The position numbers and the translations under genes were made by a program. Below, piece after piece: positions 1 through 7,544 of a DNA stretch of 12,927 nt. The notes under the pieces were generated by a model that did no database searches, was not told the DNA's origin, and saw only the letters and a list, made by a program, of their open reading frames with translations. Source of the stretch: an uncultured Bacillota bacterium. GTDB taxonomy: Bacteria; Bacillota_I; Bacilli_A; Izemoplasmatales; UBA1188. The DNA lies in NCBI GenBank assembly GCA_900318975.1, contig ONMY01000080.1, positions 1 through 12,927 of the forward strand. The letters run 5' to 3'. How positions within the stretch are numbered: position 1 is the first letter of the stretch; every line of letters starts with the position of its first letter.

Positions 1-1083
1 AATTTAAGATTTACTGCTAAAATTGGTGAATTTCCATCACTTGAAAATATAAGCACTAATACAGTAATAACTGGAGATATGATTACATCTTTAAGTGAAA
101 AAAGACCAATCACAAAAGATATAATCATTAACCAATTATCAAGACTAGAAAACAGTGAATATTACATAAATGATATAGTAATAGATATCGATGATGATAT
201 CTTTTTGCCACTCGGTTTAATAAATAATATGAGAAGATCTCTCTTATTAGAATTATCTAAAGAAGAACCATCAAATAGAACTATAAATAAGAACTATTCT
301 TTTGATAATAGAGTAGTTAAAGAAACTAGCGCTCTTAGAATAAAGTGTGAAACCATTGATCAGTTTTCTACTGCGTATTCACTCGGGTTTAAATCATTTA
401 TTGTTTCAAGTCTTGCCCTTTATCATGATTTAAAAAATAAATATAGTGATATAGAAATAGAACTCGCACTCCCAAGAATAATAAATGATTATGATAAGAA
501 TATAGATGTAGATTCAGTCTTAGTAGATGAAGTAGGATCAATTTATAAATATAACATTAAGATGGCTATTAATAGTTATTTAAATGTTACTAATATATAT
601 TCAGCAAACTTACTATTCAATAATAAAAGCATTAATAGAGTTGCTTTATCAATAGAAATGAGCGAGAATAGAATTCTATCATTTATAAATAGATACTATA
701 ATACCTTTAAATCTAAACCAAACGTAGAAGTAATAATCTATGATAGATCTGATTTAATGATTACTAAATACTGTGCAATTAGAGCACATAAAAACTATAA
801 AGAAAAATGTGGTCTATGTAAAACCCATAGATACTATCTAAAAGATAGAACTGGTGAAATGATGCCAGTAATTGGTACTAGTACATGTGGTAATAGAATA
901 TTAAATCCTAAAATAACTTGTCTTTTCAAATACAAAAAAGAATTAAGAGAATCAGGAATAGAAAACTTTAGAATAAACTTCACTATAGAATCTAGTGAAG
1001 AAGTAAAAGAAGTACTATTATCATATATAAATAATGAACCGCTAAGCGGAAATAAATACACCTATGGAAGATACCTTAAATAG
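1..1083 (+). CDS. rlhA: Peptidase U32 family protein with DUF3656, RlhA-like (5' end outside the window)
   Basis: The frame is open from base 1, so the gene begins upstream; about 360 C-terminal residues are present. The U32 family includes RNA hydroxylases, and E. coli RlhA, which makes 5-hydroxycytidine at C2501 of 23S rRNA, has this U32 plus DUF3656 architecture. Window residues about 26-85 match the DUF3656 pattern: a G(D/E)-M-I-T turn, a 'QLSRLENSEY' helix, an acidic 'DIDDDIFLPLGLINNMRR' stretch. After it comes a second U32-like region with four cysteines at window residues 258, 270, 273 and 296 (codon of the first at 772-774), in the setting YCAIRAH...CGLC...LKDRTGE...TSTCGNR. This resembles the Fe-S cysteine set of U32 hydroxylases. 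The TAG stop (1081-1083) lies in a terminator hairpin. The family call is firm; the exact RNA substrate is inferred because the N-terminal U32 domain is not visible. Confidence 0.85.
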   Translation, partial: NLRFTAKIGEFPSLENISTNTVITGDMITSLSEKRPITKDIIINQLSRLENSEYYINDIVIDIDDDIFLPLGLINNMRRSLLLELSKEEPSNRTINKNYSFDNRVVKETSALRIKCETIDQFSTAYSLGFKSFIVSSLALYHDLKNKYSDIEIELALPRIINDYDKNIDVDSVLVDEVGSIYKYNIKMAINSYLNVTNIYSANLLFNNKSINRVALSIEMSENRILSFINRYYNTFKSKPNVEVIIYDRSDLMITKYCAIRAHKNYKEKCGLCKTHRYYLKDRTGEMMPVIGTSTCGNRILNPKITCLFKYKKELRESGIENFRINFTIESSEEVKEVLLSYINNEPLSGNKYTYGRYLK

Positions 1084-1118
1084 ATAAAGGAAGACTATTG
1101 CAGTCTTCCTTTATCTTT
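1082..1118. terminator. Bidirectional intrinsic terminator between convergent genes
   Basis: A perfect 15-bp stem (1082-1096 with 1102-1116) closes a 5-base loop, ATTGC. On the plus strand the stem runs into TTT; on the minus strand into ATTTAAGG, a weaker U-run. The stem overlaps the stop codon of the U32 gene (1081-1083) and the stop and last codons of the AraC gene (stop at 1095-1097), so one hairpin can end both convergent transcripts. Confidence 0.85.
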
Positions 1119-1886
1119 CATTGGTTCTTTTCCAAGATATTTTTTATATTGTCTATAGAATGTCGTATAGTCTTTATATTCACAAATCTCAGATGCCCTC
1201 TTTATTGATGTTCCTGTTTCAATTAGTTGTTGAGCATAGAGTATTTTTTTCTTGTTTACATATTGCATTAAGCTCATGCCAAATCTATTCTTAAAGGCAT
1301 GGCTTATCCATGATTCACTTACATAAAACATATCTTTTAATACTTTAGAGTTTATAGATGTCTCTGGATTATTATCTATATAATCAACGATTAAACTAAA
1401 TGTATCTTCCATATCCTTTACAAGATAATCATTATCCATTTGTAAGTGATTTAAACATGCAATGATATTGTTTATTGTTGATTCTTTATTATATTCAAAC
1501 TCTTCTTTACTTAAGATATTTTCATTCTTTATTAGTGCATCTATTAGATACTTTATTGGTGATTCAGGGTTTATGGAATACCTTATTCCAAGGTTTGTTA
1601 GTGTCCCTCTTAATCTCTCATCGATATCATCATCTCTAAAATTGAAGACTACTCTGTCGTAAGGAGTTGAATCTGAAAGAATATTTAAATAATGATAAAT
1701 TGCTGGTTTTACGAGTATTAAATCATTTTTTCTTAAATGATATGATTTACCACCAATATCAAAATCAGCTTTTCCACCATAAAAAAATAAGAGCTCATAT
1801 TCATTGTGAATATGTCCATAGAAATCTTCTTTTTTAGGTGTTAAAGTGTAAGTGTGATGGTAAAAAATATGCTCGTTATCTTTCAT
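1095..1886 (-). CDS. AraC-family transcriptional regulator with N-terminal cupin domain
   Basis: A 263-residue protein. Residues about 8-85 form the AraC-type cupin sensing domain (FYGHIHNEYELLFFYGG, then a GGKSYHLRKNDLILVKPAIYH stretch). Residues about 163-258 form the double helix-turn-helix DNA-binding domain: 'LKDMFYVSESWISHAFKNRFG' is the first HTH and 'IKRASEICEYKDYTTFYRQYKKYLG' the second, ending in the family-typical 'F+++YKKYLGKEP'. The frame stays open to an ATG at 1973, which would add 29 hydrophobic residues; I chose the ATG at 1886 because it matches the usual cupin start, though neither start has a good ribosome site. The gene is divergent from the sugar-acid operon at 1998 across 111 bases holding palindromes, so it very likely controls that operon and probably itself. 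The effector is presumably a sugar acid; that is inference. Confidence 0.88.
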   Translation of the reverse strand: MKDNEHIFYHHTYTLTPKKEDFYGHIHNEYELLFFYGGKADFDIGGKSYHLRKNDLILVKPAIYHYLNILSDSTPYDRVVFNFRDDDIDERLRGTLTNLGIRYSINPESPIKYLIDALIKNENILSKEEFEYNKESTINNIIACLNHLQMDNDYLVKDMEDTFSLIVDYIDNNPETSINSKVLKDMFYVSESWISHAFKNRFGMSLMQYVNKKKILYAQQLIETGTSIKRASEICEYKDYTTFYRQYKKYLGKEPMKDKGRLQ

Positions 1887-1907
1887 ATTTAATATTTTAA
1901 TATGTTT

Positions 1908-1922
1908 TTGCAAAAAATGCAA
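1908..1922. promoter_or_regulatory. Inverted repeat TTGCA-N5-TGCAA, candidate operator
   Basis: TTGCA (1908-1912) and TGCAA (1918-1922) are perfect inverted half-sites separated by AAAAA, in the gap between the AraC-type gene and the operon. A related imperfect palindrome, ATGCAATTGTAT, lies at 1939-1950 and shares the core TGCAA. It may be a regulator binding site; unproven. Confidence 0.35.
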
Positions 1923-1928
1923 TATAAT
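1923..1928 (+). promoter_or_regulatory. Candidate -10 box (TATAAT) for the sugar-acid operon
   Basis: A consensus TATAAT lies about 70 bases upstream of the HAD gene start, right after the TTGCA/TGCAA inverted repeat. There is no good -35 hexamer at 16-18 bases upstream (the bases there are close to ATATGT), which would fit a promoter needing an activator such as the adjacent AraC protein. AT-rich background makes chance matches common. Confidence 0.3.
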
Positions 1929-1959
1929 TAAGCCAATTATGCAATTGTATTGTATGAAA

Positions 1960-1975
1960 TAATGATATATCATTA
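1960..1975. promoter_or_regulatory. 16-bp perfect palindrome, candidate operator
   Basis: TAATGATATATCATTA is its own reverse complement. It sits 22 bases before the start codon of the first operon gene, within the divergent regulatory gap. Its position suits an operator, but it is made almost only of A and T, so chance is possible. Confidence 0.4.
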
Positions 1976-1997
1976 AGTTGAAATATAAAGGTGAATT

Positions 1998-2804
1998 ATG
2001 AAATTATTTTCTGTAGACTTAGATGGCACACTTCTAAAAAGCGATAAGACAATATCAATTGAAGAAATAGATGCGATAAATAGTCTTAAAAAACATAAGG
2101 TTATTTTTTCAATATCGACTGGAAGACCAACTAAGGGCATAAAAAAATATTTAGATCTATTTAATTTTAAGATGCCTTTAACTCTTTTTAATGGATCTTT
2201 AGTAGAACTCTATCCGTCAAGAGAAATATTGTATGAATGTAAGCTTAAAGAGGGTGATGCTAGATACATCATCAAATATTTAACAGATAGAAATTTAGAG
2301 TTCATATATTATAGTAATGGAGATTTATATTATTTAAATTTCACAGAAAGAGTTAAATTATATGCTAAATACTCAAATTTAGATCCTATAAAGGTAGATT
2401 CAATTGATGAGATAGATTATAGTAATGTAATTAAAGTTATTTGGTTTTTAAATAAAGATGAAGAAGAAAACTATAATCTAGATGAATTCTTATGCCTTGA
2501 ATCTACTACTAGAATTAGAAGTGATTTTAAATACTATGAATTCATAAATAAGGATGCATCTAAAGGAAAAGCCCTTAAGATAATTCAAGATTATTACAAT
2601 ATAAAAGACGAAAACACAATCGCAATTGGCGATGAAGAAAACGATATTTCGATGATTAAAAGAGCTGGAATAGGTGTTGCGATGAAAAACGCAAGAGAAA
2701 GCGTTAAATACATCGCAGACTATGTTACAGAAAACGATAATGATCACGGCGGAGTATTAGAAGTAATTAATAAGTATATATTAAAAGGAGATATAAAGAA
2801 ATGA
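1998..2804 (+). CDS. HAD-superfamily (Cof-type, IIB) sugar-phosphate phosphatase
   Basis: A 268-residue cytoplasmic phosphatase of usual Cof/YidA length. Motif I is DLDGTLL (nucleophile D7, general acid D9), motif II STGRP (T41 region), motif III the lysine K189 in DASKGKAL, and motif IV IGDEENDISMI (D212, D216). The alpha/beta cap between about residues 85 and 185 marks subclass IIB. The end 'NDHGGVLEVINKYI' is typical of the group. AAAGGTG just upstream is the ribosome site. It is the first gene of the operon and overlaps the sugar kinase by ATGA (2801-2804), so the two are translationally coupled. Members dephosphorylate sugar phosphates; here it may relieve build-up of a phosphorylated sugar acid, but the substrate cannot be read from sequence. 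Confidence 0.88.
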   Translation: MKLFSVDLDGTLLKSDKTISIEEIDAINSLKKHKVIFSISTGRPTKGIKKYLDLFNFKMPLTLFNGSLVELYPSREILYECKLKEGDARYIIKYLTDRNLEFIYYSNGDLYYLNFTERVKLYAKYSNLDPIKVDSIDEIDYSNVIKVIWFLNKDEEENYNLDEFLCLESTTRIRSDFKYYEFINKDASKGKALKIIQDYYNIKDENTIAIGDEENDISMIKRAGIGVAMKNARESVKYIADYVTENDNDHGGVLEVINKYILKGDIKK

Positions 2805-3883
2805 GCGAATTTAAATTTAATGAAAATGCTAAGTACAATCTTATTGCACCATCAAGCATGGGTGTTAGAATCACACCACTTGATAGGACAGAAGTATTTA
2901 CTTCAAATCTATTTAGAATGCAATCAACTAGTGCTGAAACAAATGTATTAAACGTTCCTGCATCTCTTGGAATGAACACTCTCGTTCTCACAACTTTTGT
3001 AAAAGACTCACAAATTGCTAAATTCATAAAATCAGAACTTAGAAAGAGAAACATTAACTTTATTGGAAAAGATAAAGAAAAAGTTGGCCCTTGGGGATAT
3101 CGTCATCAATTCAATATCGCTGATAGTGGATTTGGTCTTCGTGCACCAAGAGTGGAAAACGATAGAGCCGGTGAGGTTGGAAGAAGCCTATCAGTAGATG
3201 ATTTTGATTTAGATAAGCTTTTTAAAGAAGAAAAAGTAGAGATGATTCATATGTCTGGCCTAATCGCTGCGCTATCTCCTGAAACTAAAGATTTTTGCCT
3301 AGCACTCGCAAGATGTGCAAAGAAAAATGGCACTATCATTTCATTTGATTTAAATTATCGTGCATCTTTCTGGAAAGATAGAGAAGAAGAACTTTCTAAA
3401 TCATTTAAAGAAATAGTATCTCTTACTGATATACTAATTGGAAATGAAGAAGATTATCAACTAGCTCTTGGACTTAAAGGCCCAGAAGCTGGTGGAAAAG
3501 ATATCGCGTCTAAGATAGATGGTTTTAAGAAAATGATTGAAACAGCTAAAGCTGAATATAAAAACGTTAAAGTATTTGCGACAACTCTAAGACAAGTAAT
3601 TAGCGCAAACGAACACTTATGGGGTGCAATCTCATATTCAAGTGAAGGTTGGAATATAATTGAACCAAGACCAATTGAAGTTATGGATAGAATTGGTGGT
3701 GGTGATGGATTCGTTGGTGGGCTTCTCTATTCAATCCTTAAAGGCGAAAGCATCAAAACCGCAACTGAATTTGGTTGGGCAACAGGCGTTCTTGCTGCAT
3801 CTTCACTAAATGACTATGCAACACCAGTTGATGAAGATGAAGTGTGGTCTATTTATAGCGGAAATGCACGTGTTAAAAGATAG
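2801..3883 (+). CDS. PfkB-family sugar (acid) kinase, possibly gluconate or KDG kinase
   Basis: A 360-residue ribokinase/PfkB-fold kinase. Visible motifs: DLNYRASFW (183-191), GNEEDY (214-219), and the anion-hole/catalytic motif GGGDGF (299-304, base D302), replacing the usual GAGD. The tail GNARVKR resembles the 2-keto-3-deoxygluconate kinase clade, whose members often end in G-RVQR. However, the stretch LNDYATPVDEDEVW differs from what I recall of true KDG kinases, so the substrate is uncertain. The operon has 6-phosphogluconate dehydrogenase and a mannonate/gluconate pathway but no visible KDPG aldolase, which makes D-gluconate a serious candidate substrate; that is inference. A strong AAAGGAG lies 10 bases before the ATG, and the ATGA overlap couples it to the HAD gene. 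Confidence 0.82.
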   Translation: MSEFKFNENAKYNLIAPSSMGVRITPLDRTEVFTSNLFRMQSTSAETNVLNVPASLGMNTLVLTTFVKDSQIAKFIKSELRKRNINFIGKDKEKVGPWGYRHQFNIADSGFGLRAPRVENDRAGEVGRSLSVDDFDLDKLFKEEKVEMIHMSGLIAALSPETKDFCLALARCAKKNGTIISFDLNYRASFWKDREEELSKSFKEIVSLTDILIGNEEDYQLALGLKGPEAGGKDIASKIDGFKKMIETAKAEYKNVKVFATTLRQVISANEHLWGAISYSSEGWNIIEPRPIEVMDRIGGGDGFVGGLLYSILKGESIKTATEFGWATGVLAASSLNDYATPVDEDEVWSIYSGNARVKR

Positions 3884-3894
3884 AGGATAGATAT

Positions 3895-5349
3895 ATGGAT
3901 AAATTATTTGATATCGGAATGGTTGGCCTTGGAGTAATGGGCGAAAACCTTTCCATGAACATGATAAATAAAGGTTTTAGTGTATCTGTATATGATATTG
4001 TTGACTCCGTAATCGACAAGTTCATTAATGGAAGAGGAAAAGGTCTTCCTGTAAAGGGCTGTCATGATGTAGAAACACTCGTAAAATCTCTTAAAAAGCC
4101 AAGAAAAATAATGATAATGATTAAAGCTGGTTCTCCAGTTGATGAAACATTAGATAAACTCATTCCTTTCTTAGAAAAAGGTGATATCGTAATTGATGGT
4201 GGCAATTCAAACTTTAATGATACCATTAGAAGATCTAAGATGATGGAAGAAAAAGGCTTTAGATTTATCGGTATGGGTGTATCTGGTGGTGAAGAAGGCG
4301 CATTAAATGGCCCATCACTAATGCCTGGTGGAACAAAAGATGCCTGGGAACATATTAAAGATATTTATACTAAGATAGCCGCAAAAATTGATACTGGAGA
4401 AGCGTGCTGTTCATATATCGGTGAAAGTGGTGCAGGGCACTATGTAAAAATGGTTCATAATGGTATTGAATATGGCGATATGGAACTCATATGTGAAACA
4501 TATGACATAATGAGAAAACTACTTGGACTTTCAAGCATTGAACTATCAGATATATTTAGTAAATGGAATAACGATAAACTAAACAGTTACTTAATAGAAA
4601 TTACATCTAATATTCTAAAATATAAAGATGAAAACGGAGAAATAGTAGTTGATAAGATTTTAGATTCTGCAGGTCAAAAGGGAACTGGTAAGTGGGCATC
4701 AATAAGTGCACTAGATGAAGGCATTCCACTAACTTTAATTACTGAGGCAGTATATCAAAGATGCCTATCAAGTCATAAAGATGAAAGAGTAAGAGCTTCA
4801 AAAGAATTTAAGAAAACTAAATCAACATATAATGGTACAAAAGAAGAATTAATAAACGATCTTGAAAAAGCATTATATGTATCAAAAATTTTATCATATG
4901 CGCAGGGCTTTAGCTTACTAAGAGAAGCCGCTAAAACATATGAATGGAATCTAAATTATGGTGCAATCGCCTTAACTTGGAGAGGCGGATGCATTATAAG
5001 AAGTAGTTTCCTTGGAAAAATAAATGAAGCATTTAATAAGAATCCAAAGTTAGAAAATCTACTTCTTGATGAATATTTTAAAAACGAAATAGAAGATGGC
5101 ATTGAATCACTTAGAAAGATTATATCTATTGCAGTATTAAATGGTATTCCAGTACCATCAATGTGCGCTGGACTCTCATATTTTGATGGATATAAATCAG
5201 AATCACCTCCTCAAAATCTTCTTCAAGCTCAAAGAGATTATTTTGGAGCCCATACATATGAAAGAATAGACACTGAAAGAGGAAAACACTTCCATACTAA
5301 TTGGACAGGTCATGGCGGAGATACAACTGCCGGAACATATAACGCATAA
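3895..5349 (+). CDS. gnd: 6-phosphogluconate dehydrogenase, decarboxylating
   Basis: This oxidises 6-phosphogluconate to ribulose 5-phosphate and CO2. The 484 residues fit the long-form enzyme. An N-terminal Rossmann fold has GLGVMG (11-16); substrate-binding DGGNSN (101-106) and GVSGGEEGA (128-136) follow; the catalytic set K185, N189 and E192 is in HYVKMVHNGIEYGD. The C-terminal domain holds SAGQKGTGKW, RGGCIIRS and the dimer tail FHTNWTGHGG. Oddity: where NADP enzymes carry an N-R-T/S motif at the end of the second beta strand, this one has VYDIV, with D34 at the position that usually favours NAD+. The GAGG ribosome site overlaps the end of the kinase gene, 11 bases apart, so it is co-transcribed. 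It gives the operon an outlet into the pentose phosphate pathway. Confidence 0.95.
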   Translation: MDKLFDIGMVGLGVMGENLSMNMINKGFSVSVYDIVDSVIDKFINGRGKGLPVKGCHDVETLVKSLKKPRKIMIMIKAGSPVDETLDKLIPFLEKGDIVIDGGNSNFNDTIRRSKMMEEKGFRFIGMGVSGGEEGALNGPSLMPGGTKDAWEHIKDIYTKIAAKIDTGEACCSYIGESGAGHYVKMVHNGIEYGDMELICETYDIMRKLLGLSSIELSDIFSKWNNDKLNSYLIEITSNILKYKDENGEIVVDKILDSAGQKGTGKWASISALDEGIPLTLITEAVYQRCLSSHKDERVRASKEFKKTKSTYNGTKEELINDLEKALYVSKILSYAQGFSLLREAAKTYEWNLNYGAIALTWRGGCIIRSSFLGKINEAFNKNPKLENLLLDEYFKNEIEDGIESLRKIISIAVLNGIPVPSMCAGLSYFDGYKSESPPQNLLQAQRDYFGAHTYERIDTERGKHFHTNWTGHGGDTTAGTYNA

Positions 5350-5350
5350 A

Positions 5351-5356
5351 AAGGAG
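5351..5356 (+). promoter_or_regulatory. Ribosome binding site AAGGAG that fixes the SDR start
   Basis: AAGGAG nine bases before the ATG at 5366. It decides against an in-frame ATG at 5312, which lies inside the 6-phosphogluconate dehydrogenase gene and has no such site. Confidence 0.8.
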
Positions 5357-5365
5357 ATATATTTT

Positions 5366-6208
5366 ATGAATATTCCTAATTTTAAAAATAAAGTTGTAGT
5401 AATAACTGGTGGAGCTGGAGTTCTATGTTCAACTCTTGCAAAGGCAATCGCAAAAACAGGTGCTAAAGTTGCAATACTAGACTTAAATTTAGATGCTGCA
5501 GAGAATGTTGCATCTGAAATTAAAAAAGATGGATTTGAGGCTAGCGCTTTTAAATGCAATGTTCTTGATAAGGCCTCAATCGAAGAATGTCATAATAATG
5601 TCTTAAATAAATATGGTAAATGCGATATTTTAATTAATGGTGCTGGTGGAAACAACAAGAAAGCCCAAACAACTGATGAATTCTTTGATCCAGATCATAT
5701 GAACTTAGATGATAATCAAGATTTCTTTGATCTTGAACTCGACGGATTCAACTTTGTATTTGGCTTAAACTTCACAGGCACTCTCCTTCCAACTCAAGTA
5801 TTCGTAAAAGATATGGTTGATAGAAGTGGGTGTAATATTCTAAATATCAGCTCAATGAATTCATTTACTCCTCTTACAAAGATTCCAGCATATAGTGCTG
5901 CAAAAGCCGCTATTTCAAATTTCACTAAATGGCTCGCAGTTCATTTTTCAAAAGTTGGAATTAGAGTAAACGCAATTGCCCCAGGCTTCTTTTCAACAAT
6001 TCAAAATAAATCTCTTCTTTGGAATGAAGATGGAACTCCAACAAAGAGAACTGAAAAGATTTTAAACAATACCCCAATGGGAAGATTTGGAGAAGCTGAT
6101 GAGATTGTTGGTGCTACATATTTTCTTTTAGATAATGAGGCAGCATCTTTTATTACAGGAGTAGTTCTTCCAATTGATGGAGGATTCTCATCTTATTCAG
6201 GTGTATAA
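5366..6208 (+). CDS. uxuB: D-mannonate oxidoreductase (fructuronate reductase), SDR family, UxuB/YjmF type
   Basis: A 280-residue short-chain dehydrogenase interconverting D-fructuronate and D-mannonate. The cofactor motif TGGAGVLC is at 14-21, NGAG at 91-94, catalytic S162/S163, Y176 and K180 (YSAAK). D39 at the end of the second strand favours NAD(H). The blocks NLNFTGTLLPTQVFVKDM, ISSMNSFTPLTKIPAYSAAK, NFTKWLAVHFSKVGIRVNAI and the end PIDGGFSSYSGV closely match what I recall of the Bacillus YjmF/UxuB group, unlike the unrelated long-chain UxuB of E. coli. It is co-transcribed with 6-phosphogluconate dehydrogenase (16-base gap) and its TAA overlaps the ATG of the next gene by one base (6208). 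This makes a sugar-acid role for the operon strong. Confidence 0.88.
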   Translation: MNIPNFKNKVVVITGGAGVLCSTLAKAIAKTGAKVAILDLNLDAAENVASEIKKDGFEASAFKCNVLDKASIEECHNNVLNKYGKCDILINGAGGNNKKAQTTDEFFDPDHMNLDDNQDFFDLELDGFNFVFGLNFTGTLLPTQVFVKDMVDRSGCNILNISSMNSFTPLTKIPAYSAAKAAISNFTKWLAVHFSKVGIRVNAIAPGFFSTIQNKSLLWNEDGTPTKRTEKILNNTPMGRFGEADEIVGATYFLLDNEAASFITGVVLPIDGGFSSYSGV

Positions 6209-7467
6209 TGAAAATCTTCCTATCCAACGAACAAGAATCACTAAAAAATGAGATAATAATTTCAGCTTTAAATAAACTACTAGATGAAAAAAGACCAAAA
6301 AAGCTTTTAATATTACCTCCAGATTATACAAGACTTCATTCGAATGCCGGGTTCATTACGAATGTTCTTTATCATAAATGCGTTAAAAGAAATATTAATC
6401 TAGATATTATGCCCGCGCTTGGAACTCATGAAGCTATAACCCTCGAACAAAAGAATGAAATGTTTGGTGATATACCATTTGAAAAGTTCTTATATCACGA
6501 TTGGAAAAACGATGTAGTAAAAATTGGCGAAATTCCAGCATCTTACATTGAAGAAATCACAGATGGTCTTTGGAAAAAGTCTGTAGACTGTGAAGTTAAT
6601 AGAATTATATTAGATGAATCATATGATTTAATACTTTCTATTGGGCAAGTTGTTCCACACGAAGTAGTAGGTATGGCAAACCACGCTAAAAATATATTTG
6701 TTGGCTGTGGCGGAAAGAAAATGATAAACTCGTCTCATATAATTGGTGCTGTATACGGAATGGAGAGGATGATGGGAAAAGATCATACTCCAGTTAGAAA
6801 AATATTTGATTATGCACTAGAAAACTTCCTTTCATCAAGACCAATCACATTCATTCTAACAGTTACCACATGTGATAGGGGAAAGATAAATACCCACGGA
6901 CTCTTCATTTCTGATGATAGAACTGGTTTTGAAGAAGCTGTAAAACTTTCATCAAAATTTAATTTTACTTATTTAGAAAAACCAATAAAGAAATGTGTTG
7001 TATATCTAGATGAAAAAGAATTTAGAAGCACATGGCTTGGAAATAAAGCGATCTATAGAACTAGAATGGCAATCAAAGATGGCGGTGAACTAATTATACT
7101 TGCGCCAGGAGTTACTAAGTTTGGTGAAGACAGTGAAGTTGACAAACTAATTAGAAAATATGGTTATATTGGAAGATTAAATATTTTAAAACTTTTAAAT
7201 GAAAATGATGATTTAAAAGAAAACTCTGGTGTTGCAGCTCATCTAATCCATGGTTCTTCAGATTCTAGATTCAAAATATATTACGCAGTTAAAAAAATAA
7301 CCAAAGAAGAGATAAGAAGTGTTAATTTCATTCCACTCGACTATGATGAAATAGTAAATAGATATGATCCATCAAAATTAAAAGAAGGATGGAATAATGT
7401 TTATGGAGAAGAAATATTCTTTATTTCAAATCCAGCACTTGGTCTTTGGATGGCAAAGAATAAATAA
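6208..7467 (+). CDS. LarA-superfamily (DUF2088) nickel-dependent 2-hydroxyacid racemase/epimerase, possible D-gluconate/D-mannonate 2-epimerase
   Basis: A 419-residue protein of the lactate racemase family. Lactate racemase LarA uses a nickel-pincer nucleotide bound covalently to a lysine. The spacing of its key residues is kept: H151 in PHEVVGMANHAK, K161 exactly 10 residues later, and H177 16 residues after that, matching LarA H174, K184 and H200; H74 in GTHEAIT matches the catalytic H108. DYTR (39-42) fits the conserved N-terminal substrate region. The substrate is not lactate by context: it is the last gene of an operon with mannonate oxidoreductase and 6-phosphogluconate dehydrogenase, and D-gluconate 2-epimerases are known in this superfamily. 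The start overlaps the upstream stop by one base (TAATG). The cofactor makers LarB, LarC and LarE are not in the window and must be encoded elsewhere if the enzyme is active. Confidence 0.85.
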   Translation: MKIFLSNEQESLKNEIIISALNKLLDEKRPKKLLILPPDYTRLHSNAGFITNVLYHKCVKRNINLDIMPALGTHEAITLEQKNEMFGDIPFEKFLYHDWKNDVVKIGEIPASYIEEITDGLWKKSVDCEVNRIILDESYDLILSIGQVVPHEVVGMANHAKNIFVGCGGKKMINSSHIIGAVYGMERMMGKDHTPVRKIFDYALENFLSSRPITFILTVTTCDRGKINTHGLFISDDRTGFEEAVKLSSKFNFTYLEKPIKKCVVYLDEKEFRSTWLGNKAIYRTRMAIKDGGELIILAPGVTKFGEDSEVDKLIRKYGYIGRLNILKLLNENDDLKENSGVAAHLIHGSSDSRFKIYYAVKKITKEEIRSVNFIPLDYDEIVNRYDPSKLKEGWNNVYGEEIFFISNPALGLWMAKNK

Positions 7468-7544
7468 TTTAAATACATCATACAATTAAATAATTATATT
7501 AAAGATATTCTCCTCTTTTGAGACAAAATTAAACACAACGACGC

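Noticed and set aside
834..1061. Minus-strand open frame inside the U32 gene
   Set aside because: It is antisense to a clearly coding region, resembles no family and has no ribosome site.
1887..1973. Extended N-terminus for the AraC regulator from an ATG at 1973
   Set aside because: It would add 29 mainly hydrophobic residues outside the cupin domain, consume most of the promoter gap and has no ribosome site. The shorter start also lacks a good site, so some doubt remains.
2490..3054. Two minus-strand open frames across the HAD and kinase genes
   Set aside because: They mirror conserved motifs of the plus-strand genes and look like shadows with no family resemblance.
5203..5559. Minus-strand open frame across the 6-phosphogluconate dehydrogenase/SDR junction
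   Set aside because: It opposes conserved coding sequence of both genes and their ribosome site.
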